A stretch of 64,000 bases of DNA from JAWLGZ01 sp041690635 (lineage in GTDB: Bacteria > Pseudomonadota > Gammaproteobacteria > Thiohalomonadales > Thiohalomonadaceae): positions 248,001-312,000 of the forward strand of contig JAWLGZ010000002.1 in NCBI GenBank assembly GCA_041690635.1, read 5' to 3'. Positions 52,918-63,475 of this stretch are shown here, piece after piece. Each line of letters begins with the position of its first letter. Position 1 is the stretch's first letter. The position numbers and the translations under genes were made by a program. Below the pieces are notes generated by a model that did not search any database, was not told the DNA's origin, and was given only the letters and a program-made list of their open reading frames with translations.

Positions 52918-54432
52918 ATGGAGTACTCGGTCAAGACCGGTGCCGCCGCCGAGCAGCGCACCGGCTGCATCGTTGCGGCCCTGCACGAGAAGGGCAAGCT
53001 CTCCCCCTCCGCGCACGCCCTCGATCAAGCAAGCGGCGGCGCCATCAACCGGCGGGTCAAGGGGGGTGACATTCGCGGCAAGGCCGGGGACATTCTGCTG
53101 CTGCATCTGGATGGACTGGCCGCCGAGCGGGTGCTGCTGGTGGGCTGCGGCAAGGAGGCAGCGCTCTCCCCGGCCGATTACCGCAAGGCGGCTGGTGCCG
53201 CATTCAAGGCACTCAAGGGCACCGGTGCGAAGAGCGCCGTGTTCGGGCTCACCGAGCTGCCGGTGAAGGATCGCGACTTCGCCTGGAAGGTCCGACAGGC
53301 GGTACAGGCGGCCGAGGAGGCGTTTTATCTCTTCGAGCAGACCAAGAGCGAAAAGCAGCCGAAGGAGGAGCGCCCGAGGCTGGCCAAGGTGCTCTTCCCT
53401 GCGGCCGACAAGGCGGAGGCGGACGCAGGCAAACGGGGCGTGGCCGAAGGGGCGGCAATCGGTACGGGCATATCGCTGGCGAAGGAGTTGGCGAATCTGC
53501 CAGGCAATATCTGCACCCCTGCCTATCTGGCCGAGCAGGCCATCGCCTTGGCTGGCGGCTACGACGCCATCAAGACCACCGTGCTCGACGAGAAGGAGAT
53601 GAGCAAACTCGGCATGGGCGCCCTGCTCTCGGTGGCCAAGGGCAGCCGCCAGCCGCCGCGCCTTGTCGTCATGGAGTACCGGGGCGGCAAGAAGAAGAGC
53701 AGCCCGGTGGTGCTGGTGGGCAAGGGGCTCACCTTCGATGCCGGCGGCATCTCCCTCAAGCCGGCCGCCAACATGGACGAGATGAAGTACGACATGTGCG
53801 GCGGTGCGGCGGTCATCGGCACCATGCGCGCCCTGGCGGAACTGGGCCTGCCGATCAACGTGGTCGGTATTGTGCCCAGTTCGGAAAACCTGCCGGACGG
53901 CAACGCCAACAAGCCGGGGGACATCGTCACCAGCCTCTCCGGTCAGACCATCGAGATTCTGAACACCGACGCGGAGGGGCGGCTGATCCTGTGCGACGCA
54001 CTCACCTACGCCAAGCGGTTCGACCCGGCGGTGGTGATCGATGTCGCCACCCTGACCGGCGCCTGCGTCATCGCCCTGGGCAAACACGCCAGCGGGCTGC
54101 TCTCCAACAACGACGGTTTGGCCCGTGAGCTGCTGGCGGCGGGAGAACGCAGTGGCGACCGCGCCTGGCAGCTGCCCCTGTGGGACGATTACCAGGAGCA
54201 GTTGAAGAGCAACTTCGCGGACATGGCCAACATCGGCGGCCGGGAGGCGGGTACCGTCACCGCCGCCTGTTTCCTCTCCCGCTTCACCAAGGAGTACACC
54301 TGGGCGCACCTGGATATCGCCGGCACCGCCTGGGAGAGCGGTGGCAACAAGGGCGCCACCGGGCGGCCGGTGCCTCTGCTCATGCAATACCTGATGGACA
54401 GAGGGACAAGTGACAAGTCTCTTGCAACTTGA
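52918..54432 (+). CDS. pepA: Leucyl aminopeptidase (cytosol aminopeptidase, M17)
   Basis: A 504-residue M17 metallopeptidase that removes N-terminal residues from peptides; some PepAs also bind DNA in recombination and transcription control. The catalytic half shows VVLVGKGLTFDAGGISLKPAANMDEMKYDMCGGAAV, NKPGDIVTSLSGQTIEILNTDAEGRLILCDALTYA, and the late GREAGTVTAACFLSRFTKEYTWAHLDIAGTAW. These carry the two-zinc ligands and the catalytic Lys and Arg. AAGGAG precedes the ATG. The final residues (RGTSDKSLAT) come from a GACAAGT heptamer duplication. holC and valS follow. Confidence 0.96.
   Translation: MEYSVKTGAAAEQRTGCIVAALHEKGKLSPSAHALDQASGGAINRRVKGGDIRGKAGDILLLHLDGLAAERVLLVGCGKEAALSPADYRKAAGAAFKALKGTGAKSAVFGLTELPVKDRDFAWKVRQAVQAAEEAFYLFEQTKSEKQPKEERPRLAKVLFPAADKAEADAGKRGVAEGAAIGTGISLAKELANLPGNICTPAYLAEQAIALAGGYDAIKTTVLDEKEMSKLGMGALLSVAKGSRQPPRLVVMEYRGGKKKSSPVVLVGKGLTFDAGGISLKPAANMDEMKYDMCGGAAVIGTMRALAELGLPINVVGIVPSSENLPDGNANKPGDIVTSLSGQTIEILNTDAEGRLILCDALTYAKRFDPAVVIDVATLTGACVIALGKHASGLLSNNDGLARELLAAGERSGDRAWQLPLWDDYQEQLKSNFADMANIGGREAGTVTAACFLSRFTKEYTWAHLDIAGTAWESGGNKGATGRPVPLLMQYLMDRGTSDKSLAT
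54405..54418. repeat. Two copies of heptamer GACAAGT at the pepA 3' end
   Basis: GACAAGTGACAAGT is the same unit, in another phase, as the GTGACAA array between jetA and jetB. It overlaps the last codons of pepA. Only two copies are present. Confidence 0.6.
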
Positions 54433-54459
54433 AACTGGCCACATGAAACTGCTTTCCAA

Positions 54460-54894
54460 ATGACCCGCATCGACTTCTATATCCTGGAGGGCAACACCGG
54501 CGACGACCGGGTGCCGTTCGCCTGCCGGCTGGCGGAGAAGGCGTTTGTTAACGGCCACCGCATCTATATCCATGTCCCGAATGCGGAAACGGCCAGCAGG
54601 CTCGACGAACAGCTCTGGACCTTCCGCGCCGGCAGCTTCCTGCCCCATGCGGTGGTGAACGGCGATCCGGACCCGAACACACCGATCCATATCGGCCACG
54701 GGCCGGAGCCGGTTGGTAATGACATGCTCATCAACCTGGCCGACGAGACACCGCTCTTTTTCAGCCGCTTCGAACGGGTGGCCGAGCTGGTGGGAGGTGA
54801 TGAGGGGAGTCGCACCCTGGCACGGGAAAGGTATCGCTTTTACCGCGACCGGGGTTATCCTTTGGAGTCCCACACCATCGGAGCTGCGTCATGA
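54460..54894 (+). CDS. holC: DNA polymerase III chi subunit
   Basis: A 144-residue HolC protein. The start RIDFYILEGNTGDDRVPFACRLAEKAFVNGHRIYIHVPN, then LDEQLWTFRAGSFLPHAVVNGDP and PVGNDMLINLADETPLFFSRFERVAELV are diagnostic. Chi binds SSB and the psi subunit of the clamp loader, linking polymerase III to coated single-stranded DNA. It sits between pepA and valS, the conserved order in Gammaproteobacteria. Its TGA overlaps the ATG of the following small gene (ATGA). Confidence 0.95.
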   Translation: MTRIDFYILEGNTGDDRVPFACRLAEKAFVNGHRIYIHVPNAETASRLDEQLWTFRAGSFLPHAVVNGDPDPNTPIHIGHGPEPVGNDMLINLADETPLFFSRFERVAELVGGDEGSRTLARERYRFYRDRGYPLESHTIGAAS

Positions 54895-55187
54895 ACCAGC
54901 ACCGGGACAGTTCCGCCGACAGACTTGTGGACGAGTTGGGCTCGCTCCACGAGATGCTCGATGCACGCACTGCGCCGCCGGCCGGTGAGCCGGATGACGG
55001 CATTCCGGTCCTCAGGGATGCAGTGCCGGGCACCACCCTCCGCCTGCCGCGCAAGGCGGCGGGCGAGCTGCGCCGTCAGCTGGAGGAGATCATCGACACC
55101 CTGGTGGAGAGCCGCATTGGTGGCGGCCGAGCCGACCTCAAGCACCAGCTGGTCCAGGAGGCCTTCAAACACCTCGACCGCAACTGA
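54891..55187 (+). CDS. Small hypothetical protein between holC and valS
   Basis: A 98-residue soluble protein, MNQHRDSSADRLVDELGSLH..., with two helical segments (ADRLVDELGSLHEMLDAR and AAGELRRQLEEIIDTLVESRIGGG...KHQLVQEAFKHL) joined by an acidic, Pro-rich linker. It overlaps holC by 4 bp and so is co-translated with it. Similar small genes occur at this position in related bacteria, often annotated as hypothetical, but I cannot name the family. A role near the replisome or tRNA charging is not supported by sequence. Confidence 0.75.
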   Translation: MNQHRDSSADRLVDELGSLHEMLDARTAPPAGEPDDGIPVLRDAVPGTTLRLPRKAAGELRRQLEEIIDTLVESRIGGGRADLKHQLVQEAFKHLDRN

Positions 55188-55288
55188 ACACCCCGCCGGC
55201 GCCATCCCGTCATCCAGGAGCCCGCCCAGCGGGTGAATAACCGCTTCGCCCCCCTGTGGACGAACATGCCGGGGCGTCCTCCCCGCCG

Positions 55289-55297
55289 TGATATAAT
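55289..55297 (+). promoter_or_regulatory. valS: Extended -10 promoter of valS
   Basis: TGATATAAT is a perfect extended -10 (TGn plus TATAAT at 55292-55297), about 53 bp before the valS ATG. The hexamer 17 bp upstream (CCGGGG) is not a good -35, consistent with reliance on the extended -10. A run of seven T at 55307-55313 lies just after the expected start point. Confidence 0.6.
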
Positions 55298-55349
55298 CCC
55301 GCCCCGTTTTTTTGCCCCCATTTTCGATTTCAAGCCGGACAGGATACGC

Positions 55350-58109
<2,760 letters not shown>

Positions 58110-58206
58110 TCTCGGCCCGTTACCCTGCTCGCGGCGATCGATCGACCCGAACGCATTGCGGGACCGCTGAAGTGACAGCCCCACCCACCATCAATCCGGA
58201 GGGCCC

Positions 58207-58404
58207 ATGAACAACTCCGAACCGACAACAAACTTCTGGCTGGGCAACGCCGTACTCGGCCTGGCCCTTGTGCTGCTGCTGTTCATGGGCCGGCTCTGGG
58301 AGGTGCTCGGAGCGTGGGCGATGGGTCTCTGGATCGCGGTCGCTGCCCTCGGGGTCTATCTGGTGATGAAGGACAAGGACCGTCCACCCAATAGCCCCGA
58401 CTGA
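58207..58404 (+). CDS. Small membrane protein
   Basis: A 65-residue protein, MNNSEPTTNFWLGNAVLGLA..., with two hydrophobic spans (LGNAVLGLALVLLLFMGRLW and AWAMGLWIAVAALGVYLVM) and a charged C-terminus (KDKDRPPNSPD). GGAGGG lies a few bases before the ATG. It follows valS by about 100 bp and is convergent with the DUF378 gene. No family recognised; membrane topology is the only supportable statement. Confidence 0.62.
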   Translation: MNNSEPTTNFWLGNAVLGLALVLLLFMGRLWEVLGAWAMGLWIAVAALGVYLVMKDKDRPPNSPD

Positions 58405-58422
58405 CGGACACGCGTGAACGTC

Positions 58423-58458
58423 AAAAAGAACCGTACGGCACCCGCTGTGCCATACGGT
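58423..58458 (-). terminator. Rho-independent terminator of the DUF378 gene
   Basis: On the minus strand a 12-bp stem (ACCGTATGGCAC with GTGCCGTACGGT, one non-Watson-Crick position) is followed by TTCTTTTT. It lies just downstream of the DUF378 stop at 58481 and also lies between convergent genes. Confidence 0.82.
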
Positions 58459-58480
58459 CCGCAACCGATGTTCTGACGGT

Positions 58481-58714
58481 TCAGGCCTCGATGGCCGCCT
58501 TCTTCGACCCCCAGCGCACCGCCTCGATCGCCAGGTAGATGGCGGAGATACCCACCAGAACATAGATAATACGCGAGAACAGCGACATCTCGCCGAACAG
58601 CGCCGCGACCAGATCGAAATTGAACAGCCCCACCAGACCCCAGTTGATGCCGCCGATGATCAGCAGCACCATCGCAACCCAGTCCCAGACATTGAACTTC
58701 GCCAGCTTGGCCAT
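58481..58714 (-). CDS. DUF378 family membrane protein
   Basis: A 77-residue two-span membrane protein of the DUF378 family: WDWVAMVLLIIGGINWGLVGLFNFDLVAALFG, the hallmark GGINWGL-GLF-FDLVA, followed by LFSRIIYVLVGISAIYLAIEAV and a basic tail. GGAGGG precedes the ATG. Function is unknown. A clear terminator follows, so it appears to be a single-gene transcript. Confidence 0.88.
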   Translation of the reverse strand: MAKLAKFNVWDWVAMVLLIIGGINWGLVGLFNFDLVAALFGEMSLFSRIIYVLVGISAIYLAIEAVRWGSKKAAIEA

Positions 58715-58886
58715 AAGGGTTCCCTCCGACCTTGAATTGGTTGGTCCTGCACTGAGGATAGTCGGTCGGAACAGGGAGGGAGATCGGGTTCAGAAATGCG
58801 AACGGGTTCAGCGATCCGGCAGCAGGGATGAATAGAGTGGACCTGAGGTTCCGGATTCTCCGGATTCCGAGCGGGCACACCGACCC

Positions 58887-59084
58887 ATGCGCTGGAAACA
58901 ACTCCTGGTCCTGGAGTTTGGCGGCCCCCCCTTGCGGGTCGCGCTCAATTTATTTATTGCGGCGGCGATCGGCGTGCTGTGCGGCCATCTGCTCTTCGGC
59001 GTACCGTTAAGCGAGGGCCTGGCGCTTGGTGCCATGCTGCCCGGCCTGGTCGCGGTGATCGTGGCGGGCATGCTGCGCGACTGA
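58887..59084 (+). CDS. Small hydrophobic hypothetical protein
   Basis: A 65-residue protein, MRWKQLLVLEFGGPPLRVAL..., with two hydrophobic spans (VALNLFIAAAIGVLCGHLLFGV and GLALGAMLPGLVAVIVAGML). It has a start at 58887 with no strong ribosome site. A dispersed CACCGCAGAG-type repeat lies immediately after its stop. No family recognised; it could be a real small membrane protein or chance. Confidence 0.5.
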   Translation: MRWKQLLVLEFGGPPLRVALNLFIAAAIGVLCGHLLFGVPLSEGLALGAMLPGLVAVIVAGMLRD

Positions 59085-59089
59085 AGAGA

Positions 59090-59120
59090 TTCACCGCAGA
59101 GGACGCGGAGGTCGCAGAGG
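59090..59120 (+). repeat. Dispersed CACCGCAGAG repeat, single copy
   Basis: TTCACCGCAGAGGACGCGGAGG followed by TCGCAGAGG, six bases after the stop codon at 59084. It matches the copies at 45466-45496 and 45363-45392. No inverted partner was found within the next few hundred bases. Confidence 0.7.
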
Positions 59121-59190
59121 GAAACGTGTCAACCAGTGCCCTCCCCCGAATCAACCGCAACAATCCACCGGCGCAGTGGGCATCCCACAA

Positions 59191-59865
59191 TTACGGATGC
59201 CGTTCGCGACGATCGCCGGCAAAGGTCTCCTCGGTTTCGTCGCGGTGCTTGACCAAAATCTCGAGCGCCTCCTCCGGCGTGTCGACCGGATGAAACAGAT
59301 CCAGGTCCTCCGGATCGATACAGCCATGCGAGACCATCTTGCGCCCCATCCAGTCGACCATCTCTTCCCAGTAATCCCGGCCGTAGAGCACCACCGGGAA
59401 ACGACGGATCTTACCGGTCTGGATAAGCGTCAACGCTTCGAAAAATTCGTCCATCGTGCCGAACCCGCCCGGGAAGATGACGTAACCGATGGCGTACTTG
59501 ACGAACATCAGCTTGCGCACGAAGAAGTAACGGAACGAGAGATTCAGATCCAGGTAGGGATTCGAGTGCTGCTCGTGCGGCAGCACGATGTTCAGACCCA
59601 CCGAGGTACCGGTTCCCTCCTTGCATCCCCGGTTGCCCGCCTCCATGATTCCCGGCCCACCGCCGGTGATGACGGCGATGCCGGCCTCCGACAACCCCTT
59701 GGCAATGGCCACGCATGCCTGATAGTAGGGTGACTCCTCCGGCAGTCGCGCGCTGCCGAAGATGGAGACGGCCGCGCCCAGCTCATTAAGGGTTTCGATG
59801 CCGTCGATAAGCTCCGCCTGGATGCGGAACACGCGCCATGTTTCAGAGGTTTTCAGATCTTCCAT
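59191..59865 (-). CDS. LOG family protein (TIGR00730, nucleotide phosphoribohydrolase-like)
   Basis: A 224-residue Rossmann-fold protein. Motifs are VSIFGSARLPEESPYYQACVAIAKGLSEAGIAVITGGGPGIMEAGNRG and the family signature PGGFGTMDEFFEALTLIQTG, with the catalytic Arg/Glu region before it (SFRYFFVRKLMFVKYA). Members cleave nucleoside 5'-monophosphates to a base and ribose 5-phosphate; plant LOG enzymes activate cytokinins this way. The ATG at 59865 begins MEDLKTSETWRVFRIQAEL, the usual start; a TTG at 59889 would add eight residues. It is divergent from the HDOD gene. Confidence 0.92.
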   Translation of the reverse strand: MEDLKTSETWRVFRIQAELIDGIETLNELGAAVSIFGSARLPEESPYYQACVAIAKGLSEAGIAVITGGGPGIMEAGNRGCKEGTGTSVGLNIVLPHEQHSNPYLDLNLSFRYFFVRKLMFVKYAIGYVIFPGGFGTMDEFFEALTLIQTGKIRRFPVVLYGRDYWEEMVDWMGRKMVSHGCIDPEDLDLFHPVDTPEEALEILVKHRDETEETFAGDRRERHP

Positions 59866-60006
59866 TTTGAGTCGCGGCTCTCTCGCCAACCGGGTTGCAG
59901 CGCGCCATTATACGTTGCTTTGCCGGATGCATGTGGCATCGGCCCCGTTTGCCGCAGCGTCGCGGCGGGATAAACTCCCGTTCTGACCATCGAGGATTTT
60001 GAATCA

Positions 60007-60885
60007 TTGGACGGCCCCACCGCAGCCGCGTTGAACAACCTGCAGGAGCGCATCCGCGCCGACATCAAGGTCGGACGGTTGAAGCTGCCTGCCCTGCCCC
60101 ACGTCGCCGGACGTATTCGCCAGGCGCTCGCTGTCGAGGAGCAGAGTGCGCAGCAGATCGCGCGGGTCGTGCAGCTGGATCCGGCGCTCTCCGCCCGCCT
60201 GCTCCAGGTGGCGAACAGTGCCCGTTATCCGGGCACGCAGAAGGTGACGAATGTGCGCGACGCGGTAGCGCGGCTGGGCCTCGAGACCACCCGCAATCTG
60301 GCTACCGCACTCTCACTCCACAGCGCATTCGAGGCAAAGGACGAGCGGGCGAAGCGCTACCTGGAGACGGTGTGGCGGGAGAGCTGCCGGGTGGCCGCCA
60401 TCGGCAACGTGCTCGCCTCGGTCACCCCGCCGCTGGTGCCGGATCAGGCGCTGCTCGGCGGGCTGGTGCATAACATCGGTGCCCTTCCGCTGGTCCCCTA
60501 TCTCTCGGAGGCCCCCGCGCTGTTGGATGATCCACGCACCATGGATCTGCTGCTCGGCCGGCTGCAGGCGCGCCTCGGCAGTGCGCTGCTCAAACACTGG
60601 GGTTTCGATCCGCAACTGGTGCCCATCCCCGAACAGGCGGACGACTGGATGCGCGAGAGCGAGGGCAAACCGGACTATGTGGATGTGGTGCTGGTCGCCC
60701 GGGTCCACGCCATGTTCGGCGCAAAAAAGGGCAACTCCCTGGTGCGCTCGCTCGACAGTATGCCCGCCTTCCGGAAGTTCCCCCTGAGCCGTCTCGGTGC
60801 CGGTGCCAGCGTCCAGCTCATCGAGGAGGCACGCGAGGAGATCGCATCGATGATGGAGATCCTGCGCGGCCCGGGGCGGCGCTGA
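60007..60885 (+). CDS. HDOD domain protein
   Basis: A 292-residue protein almost entirely made of an HDOD domain: LPALPHVAGRIRQALAVEEQSAQQIARVVQLDPALSARLLQVANSARYPG, then VTNVRDAVARLGLETTRNLATALSLHSAF and LLGGLVHNIGALPLVPYL. The metal-binding His/Asp of true HD phosphohydrolases are largely missing, as expected for HDOD. Such proteins act in signal transduction, often with c-di-GMP or two-component systems. The start is a TTG at 60007 with GAGG upstream at slightly long spacing. It is the second HDOD protein in the window. Confidence 0.85.
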   Translation: MDGPTAAALNNLQERIRADIKVGRLKLPALPHVAGRIRQALAVEEQSAQQIARVVQLDPALSARLLQVANSARYPGTQKVTNVRDAVARLGLETTRNLATALSLHSAFEAKDERAKRYLETVWRESCRVAAIGNVLASVTPPLVPDQALLGGLVHNIGALPLVPYLSEAPALLDDPRTMDLLLGRLQARLGSALLKHWGFDPQLVPIPEQADDWMRESEGKPDYVDVVLVARVHAMFGAKKGNSLVRSLDSMPAFRKFPLSRLGAGASVQLIEEAREEIASMMEILRGPGRR

Positions 60886-60942
60886 AGGAGTGTTCTCTCG
60901 CAGAGTACGCCAAGGCCCAAAGAGGCGCATCAGGCAATTCCG

Positions 60943-63327
60943 TCAGTAAGGCCACTTCCAGTCGCGGATCTCCGGCATGTCTTCGCCGTGGTGAGTGATG
61001 TACTCCTTGTGGTCCACCAGTTTCTCATTCAGTTCCTGCTTGACATAGGCGGCCGCCGCACCGAGCTTCGGCACCCGGTCGATCACGTCCATCACCAGGT
61101 GGAAGCGATCGAGGTCGTTCAGCACCACCATGTCGAACGGGGTGGTGGTGGTCCCCTCCTCCTTGTAGCCGCGTACGTGCAGGTTGTCGTGATTGGTGCG
61201 CCGGTAGGTGAGGCGGTGAATCAGCCACGGATAACCGTGGAAGGCGAAGATGATCGGTTTGTCCGTGGTGAAGATGGAGTCGAACTCCTTGTCCGACAGG
61301 CCGTGGGGATGCTCGCTCGGCGGCTGGAGCTTCATCAGGTTGACCACGTTCACCACCCGCACCTTCAGTTCCGGGAACTTCTGCCGCAGGATGTCCACCG
61401 CGGCCAGTGTCTCCAGGGTCGGCACGTCCCCGGCGCAGACCATCACCACATCCGGCTCAACGCCCTGATCGTTGCTGGCCCACTCCCAGATACCGAGGCC
61501 GGCGCTGGCGTGCTTCACCGCCTTGTCCATGTCCAGGTACTGCAACTGCGGCTGCTTGCCGGCGACGATGACATTCACGTAGTCGCGCCCCTTGAGACAG
61601 TGGTCCGCCACAGACAGCAGGGTGTTGGCGTCGGGCGGCAGGTAGATGCGGATGATCTCCGCCTTTTTGTTCGCCACCAGGTCGATGAAGCCCGGGTCCT
61701 GGTGGGAGAAGCCGTTGTGGTCCTGTCGCCAGACGTGGGAGGTGAGCAGATAGGTGAGCGATGCGATCGGCGCCCGCCAAGGGATGTCACGTGTCACCTT
61801 CAGCCATTTGGCGTGCTGGTTGAACATCGAGTCGACGATGTGGATGAACGCCTCGTAACAGGAGAAGAAGCCGTGCCGGCCGGTGAGCAGATACCCCTCC
61901 AGCCACCCCTGACAGGTGTGCTCCGACAGCACCTCCATCACCCGGCCGTCCGGGGCGAGGTTGTCGTCCTCAGGCATCGTCTCGGCGACCCAGGTGCGGC
62001 CGGTCACCTCGAGCACCGCGCCGAGGCGGTTCGACACCGTCTCGTCGGGACCGAAGATACGGAAGTTCCGCTCCCGCGCATTGCGCATCATCACGTCGCG
62101 TAGGTACTCCCCGAGGACACGGGTCGCTTCCGCCACACCGGTGCCGGGCCTCTCCACGGCAACGGCGTACCTCCCGAAATCGGGCAGCCGCAACCCCTTG
62201 AGCAGCACGCCGCCGTTGGCGTGCGGATTGGCCGACATGCGCCGCCCGCCGGTCGGCGCCAGAACCCGCAGCGCCTCCACCGGACAGCCGCTCTCGTCGA
62301 ACAGCTCCTCCGGCCGGTAGCTGCGCAGCCACTCCTCCAGCAGCTGCAGGTGGTCCGGCCGACCCTGCATCTGGCTGAAGGGCACCTGATGGGAGCGCCA
62401 GTAGTCCTCGGTCTTCTTGCCGTCCACCTGCGCCGGCCCGGTCCACCCCTTGGGGGAACGCAGCACGACCATCGGCCAGCGTGGACGGGTGGGGTCGTTG
62501 TCGCGGCGTGCCCGCTCCCGGATCGCCCGGATGTCGTCCAGAACCCGATCCAGTGTCCCGGCCATCGCCTGGTGCATTGCGTCCGGGTCGCTGCCGGAGA
62601 CGAAATGGGGCTCCCAGCCGCAGCCGCGCAACAGCGCCTCCAGTTCCTCCCGGGGGATACGGGCAAGCACCGTCGGACTCGCGATCTTGTAGCCGTTCAG
62701 GTGCAGGATGGGCAGCACCGCGCCGTCGTTGATCGGGTTCAGAAACTTGTTGGAGTGCCAGGCGGTGGCCAGCGCGCCGGTCTCCGCCTCCCCGTCGCCG
62801 ACGACGCAGGCAACAATCAGGTCGGGATTGTCGAACGCGGCACCGAAGGCGTGAGAGAGCGCATACCCCAGTTCGCCCCCCTCATGGATCGAGCCGGGGG
62901 TCTCCGGCGCCACATGGGAGGGCACCCCGCCCGGAAAGGAGAACTGCTTGAACAGCCGCTGCATCCCCTCCTCGTCCAGAGAGACGTCGGGGTAGACCTC
63001 GGAGTAGGTGCCCTCCAGCCAGGCGTTCGCCACCATCGCCGGGCCGCCGTGCCCGGGACCGCAGATGTAGATCATGTCCAGGTCGCGCGCCTTGATGACC
63101 CGGTTCAGGTGGGCATAGAGGAAGTTCAGGCCGGGGGTTGTGCCCCAGTGGCCGAGCAGGCGCGGCTTGATCTGCTCGATCGCCAGTGGCCGACGCAGCA
63201 GCGGGTTGTCGAGCAGATAGATCTGGCCCACCGAGAGATAGTTGGCCGCCCGCCACCAGGCGTGGATGGCGGAGAGTTCATCCTGATTCAGGGGGGCGGC
63301 GACCGCCTCCCGCGTCACGTCGTTCAT
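60943..63327 (-). CDS. xfp: Phosphoketolase (xylulose-5-P/fructose-6-P)
   Basis: A 794-residue thiamine-diphosphate enzyme that splits xylulose 5-phosphate or fructose 6-phosphate with phosphate into acetyl phosphate plus an aldose phosphate. Motifs are HLNRVIKARDLDMIYICGPGHGGPAMVANAWLEG, SIHEGGELGYALSHAFGAAFDNPDLIVACVVGDGEAETG (ThDP-binding GDGE), and HNGFSHQDPGFIDLV in the second half. The ATG at 63327 has GAGGAGGGG upstream. No xylulose kinase or acetate kinase is adjacent, so its pathway partner lies elsewhere; in sulfur oxidisers it may serve glycogen/sugar breakdown. Confidence 0.96.
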   Translation of the reverse strand: MNDVTREAVAAPLNQDELSAIHAWWRAANYLSVGQIYLLDNPLLRRPLAIEQIKPRLLGHWGTTPGLNFLYAHLNRVIKARDLDMIYICGPGHGGPAMVANAWLEGTYSEVYPDVSLDEEGMQRLFKQFSFPGGVPSHVAPETPGSIHEGGELGYALSHAFGAAFDNPDLIVACVVGDGEAETGALATAWHSNKFLNPINDGAVLPILHLNGYKIASPTVLARIPREELEALLRGCGWEPHFVSGSDPDAMHQAMAGTLDRVLDDIRAIRERARRDNDPTRPRWPMVVLRSPKGWTGPAQVDGKKTEDYWRSHQVPFSQMQGRPDHLQLLEEWLRSYRPEELFDESGCPVEALRVLAPTGGRRMSANPHANGGVLLKGLRLPDFGRYAVAVERPGTGVAEATRVLGEYLRDVMMRNARERNFRIFGPDETVSNRLGAVLEVTGRTWVAETMPEDDNLAPDGRVMEVLSEHTCQGWLEGYLLTGRHGFFSCYEAFIHIVDSMFNQHAKWLKVTRDIPWRAPIASLTYLLTSHVWRQDHNGFSHQDPGFIDLVANKKAEIIRIYLPPDANTLLSVADHCLKGRDYVNVIVAGKQPQLQYLDMDKAVKHASAGLGIWEWASNDQGVEPDVVMVCAGDVPTLETLAAVDILRQKFPELKVRVVNVVNLMKLQPPSEHPHGLSDKEFDSIFTTDKPIIFAFHGYPWLIHRLTYRRTNHDNLHVRGYKEEGTTTTPFDMVVLNDLDRFHLVMDVIDRVPKLGAAAAYVKQELNEKLVDHKEYITHHGEDMPEIRDWKWPY

Positions 63328-63411
63328 CACCCCTCCTCGGCACCCTATTGGTCGGCGGGTACTTGGAAAGGGTAGTTCGCGACATCGCTTCGCAGCAGCG
63401 AGGAGAGGTTT

Positions 63412-63437
63412 CACGGGGGCGCAACTCCGCCCCCGTG
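63412..63437. terminator. Strong hairpin between the post-COAP-1 gene and xfp
   Basis: A perfect 10-bp GC-rich stem (CACGGGGGCG/CGCCCCCGTG) with a 6-nt loop lies between two minus-strand genes. There is no T-run, so intrinsic termination is uncertain; it may separate the two transcripts. Confidence 0.4.
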
Positions 63438-63475
63438 CGGACTAAATCAATATCGCTGATGGCATCAGCCGGGAG

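Noticed and set aside
55301..55313. T-run after a GC-rich stretch considered as terminator for the holC transcript
   Set aside because: The only pairing arms (CGGGGC and GCCCCG) enclose the valS -10 and have a loop of about 25 nt; the promoter reading is stronger.
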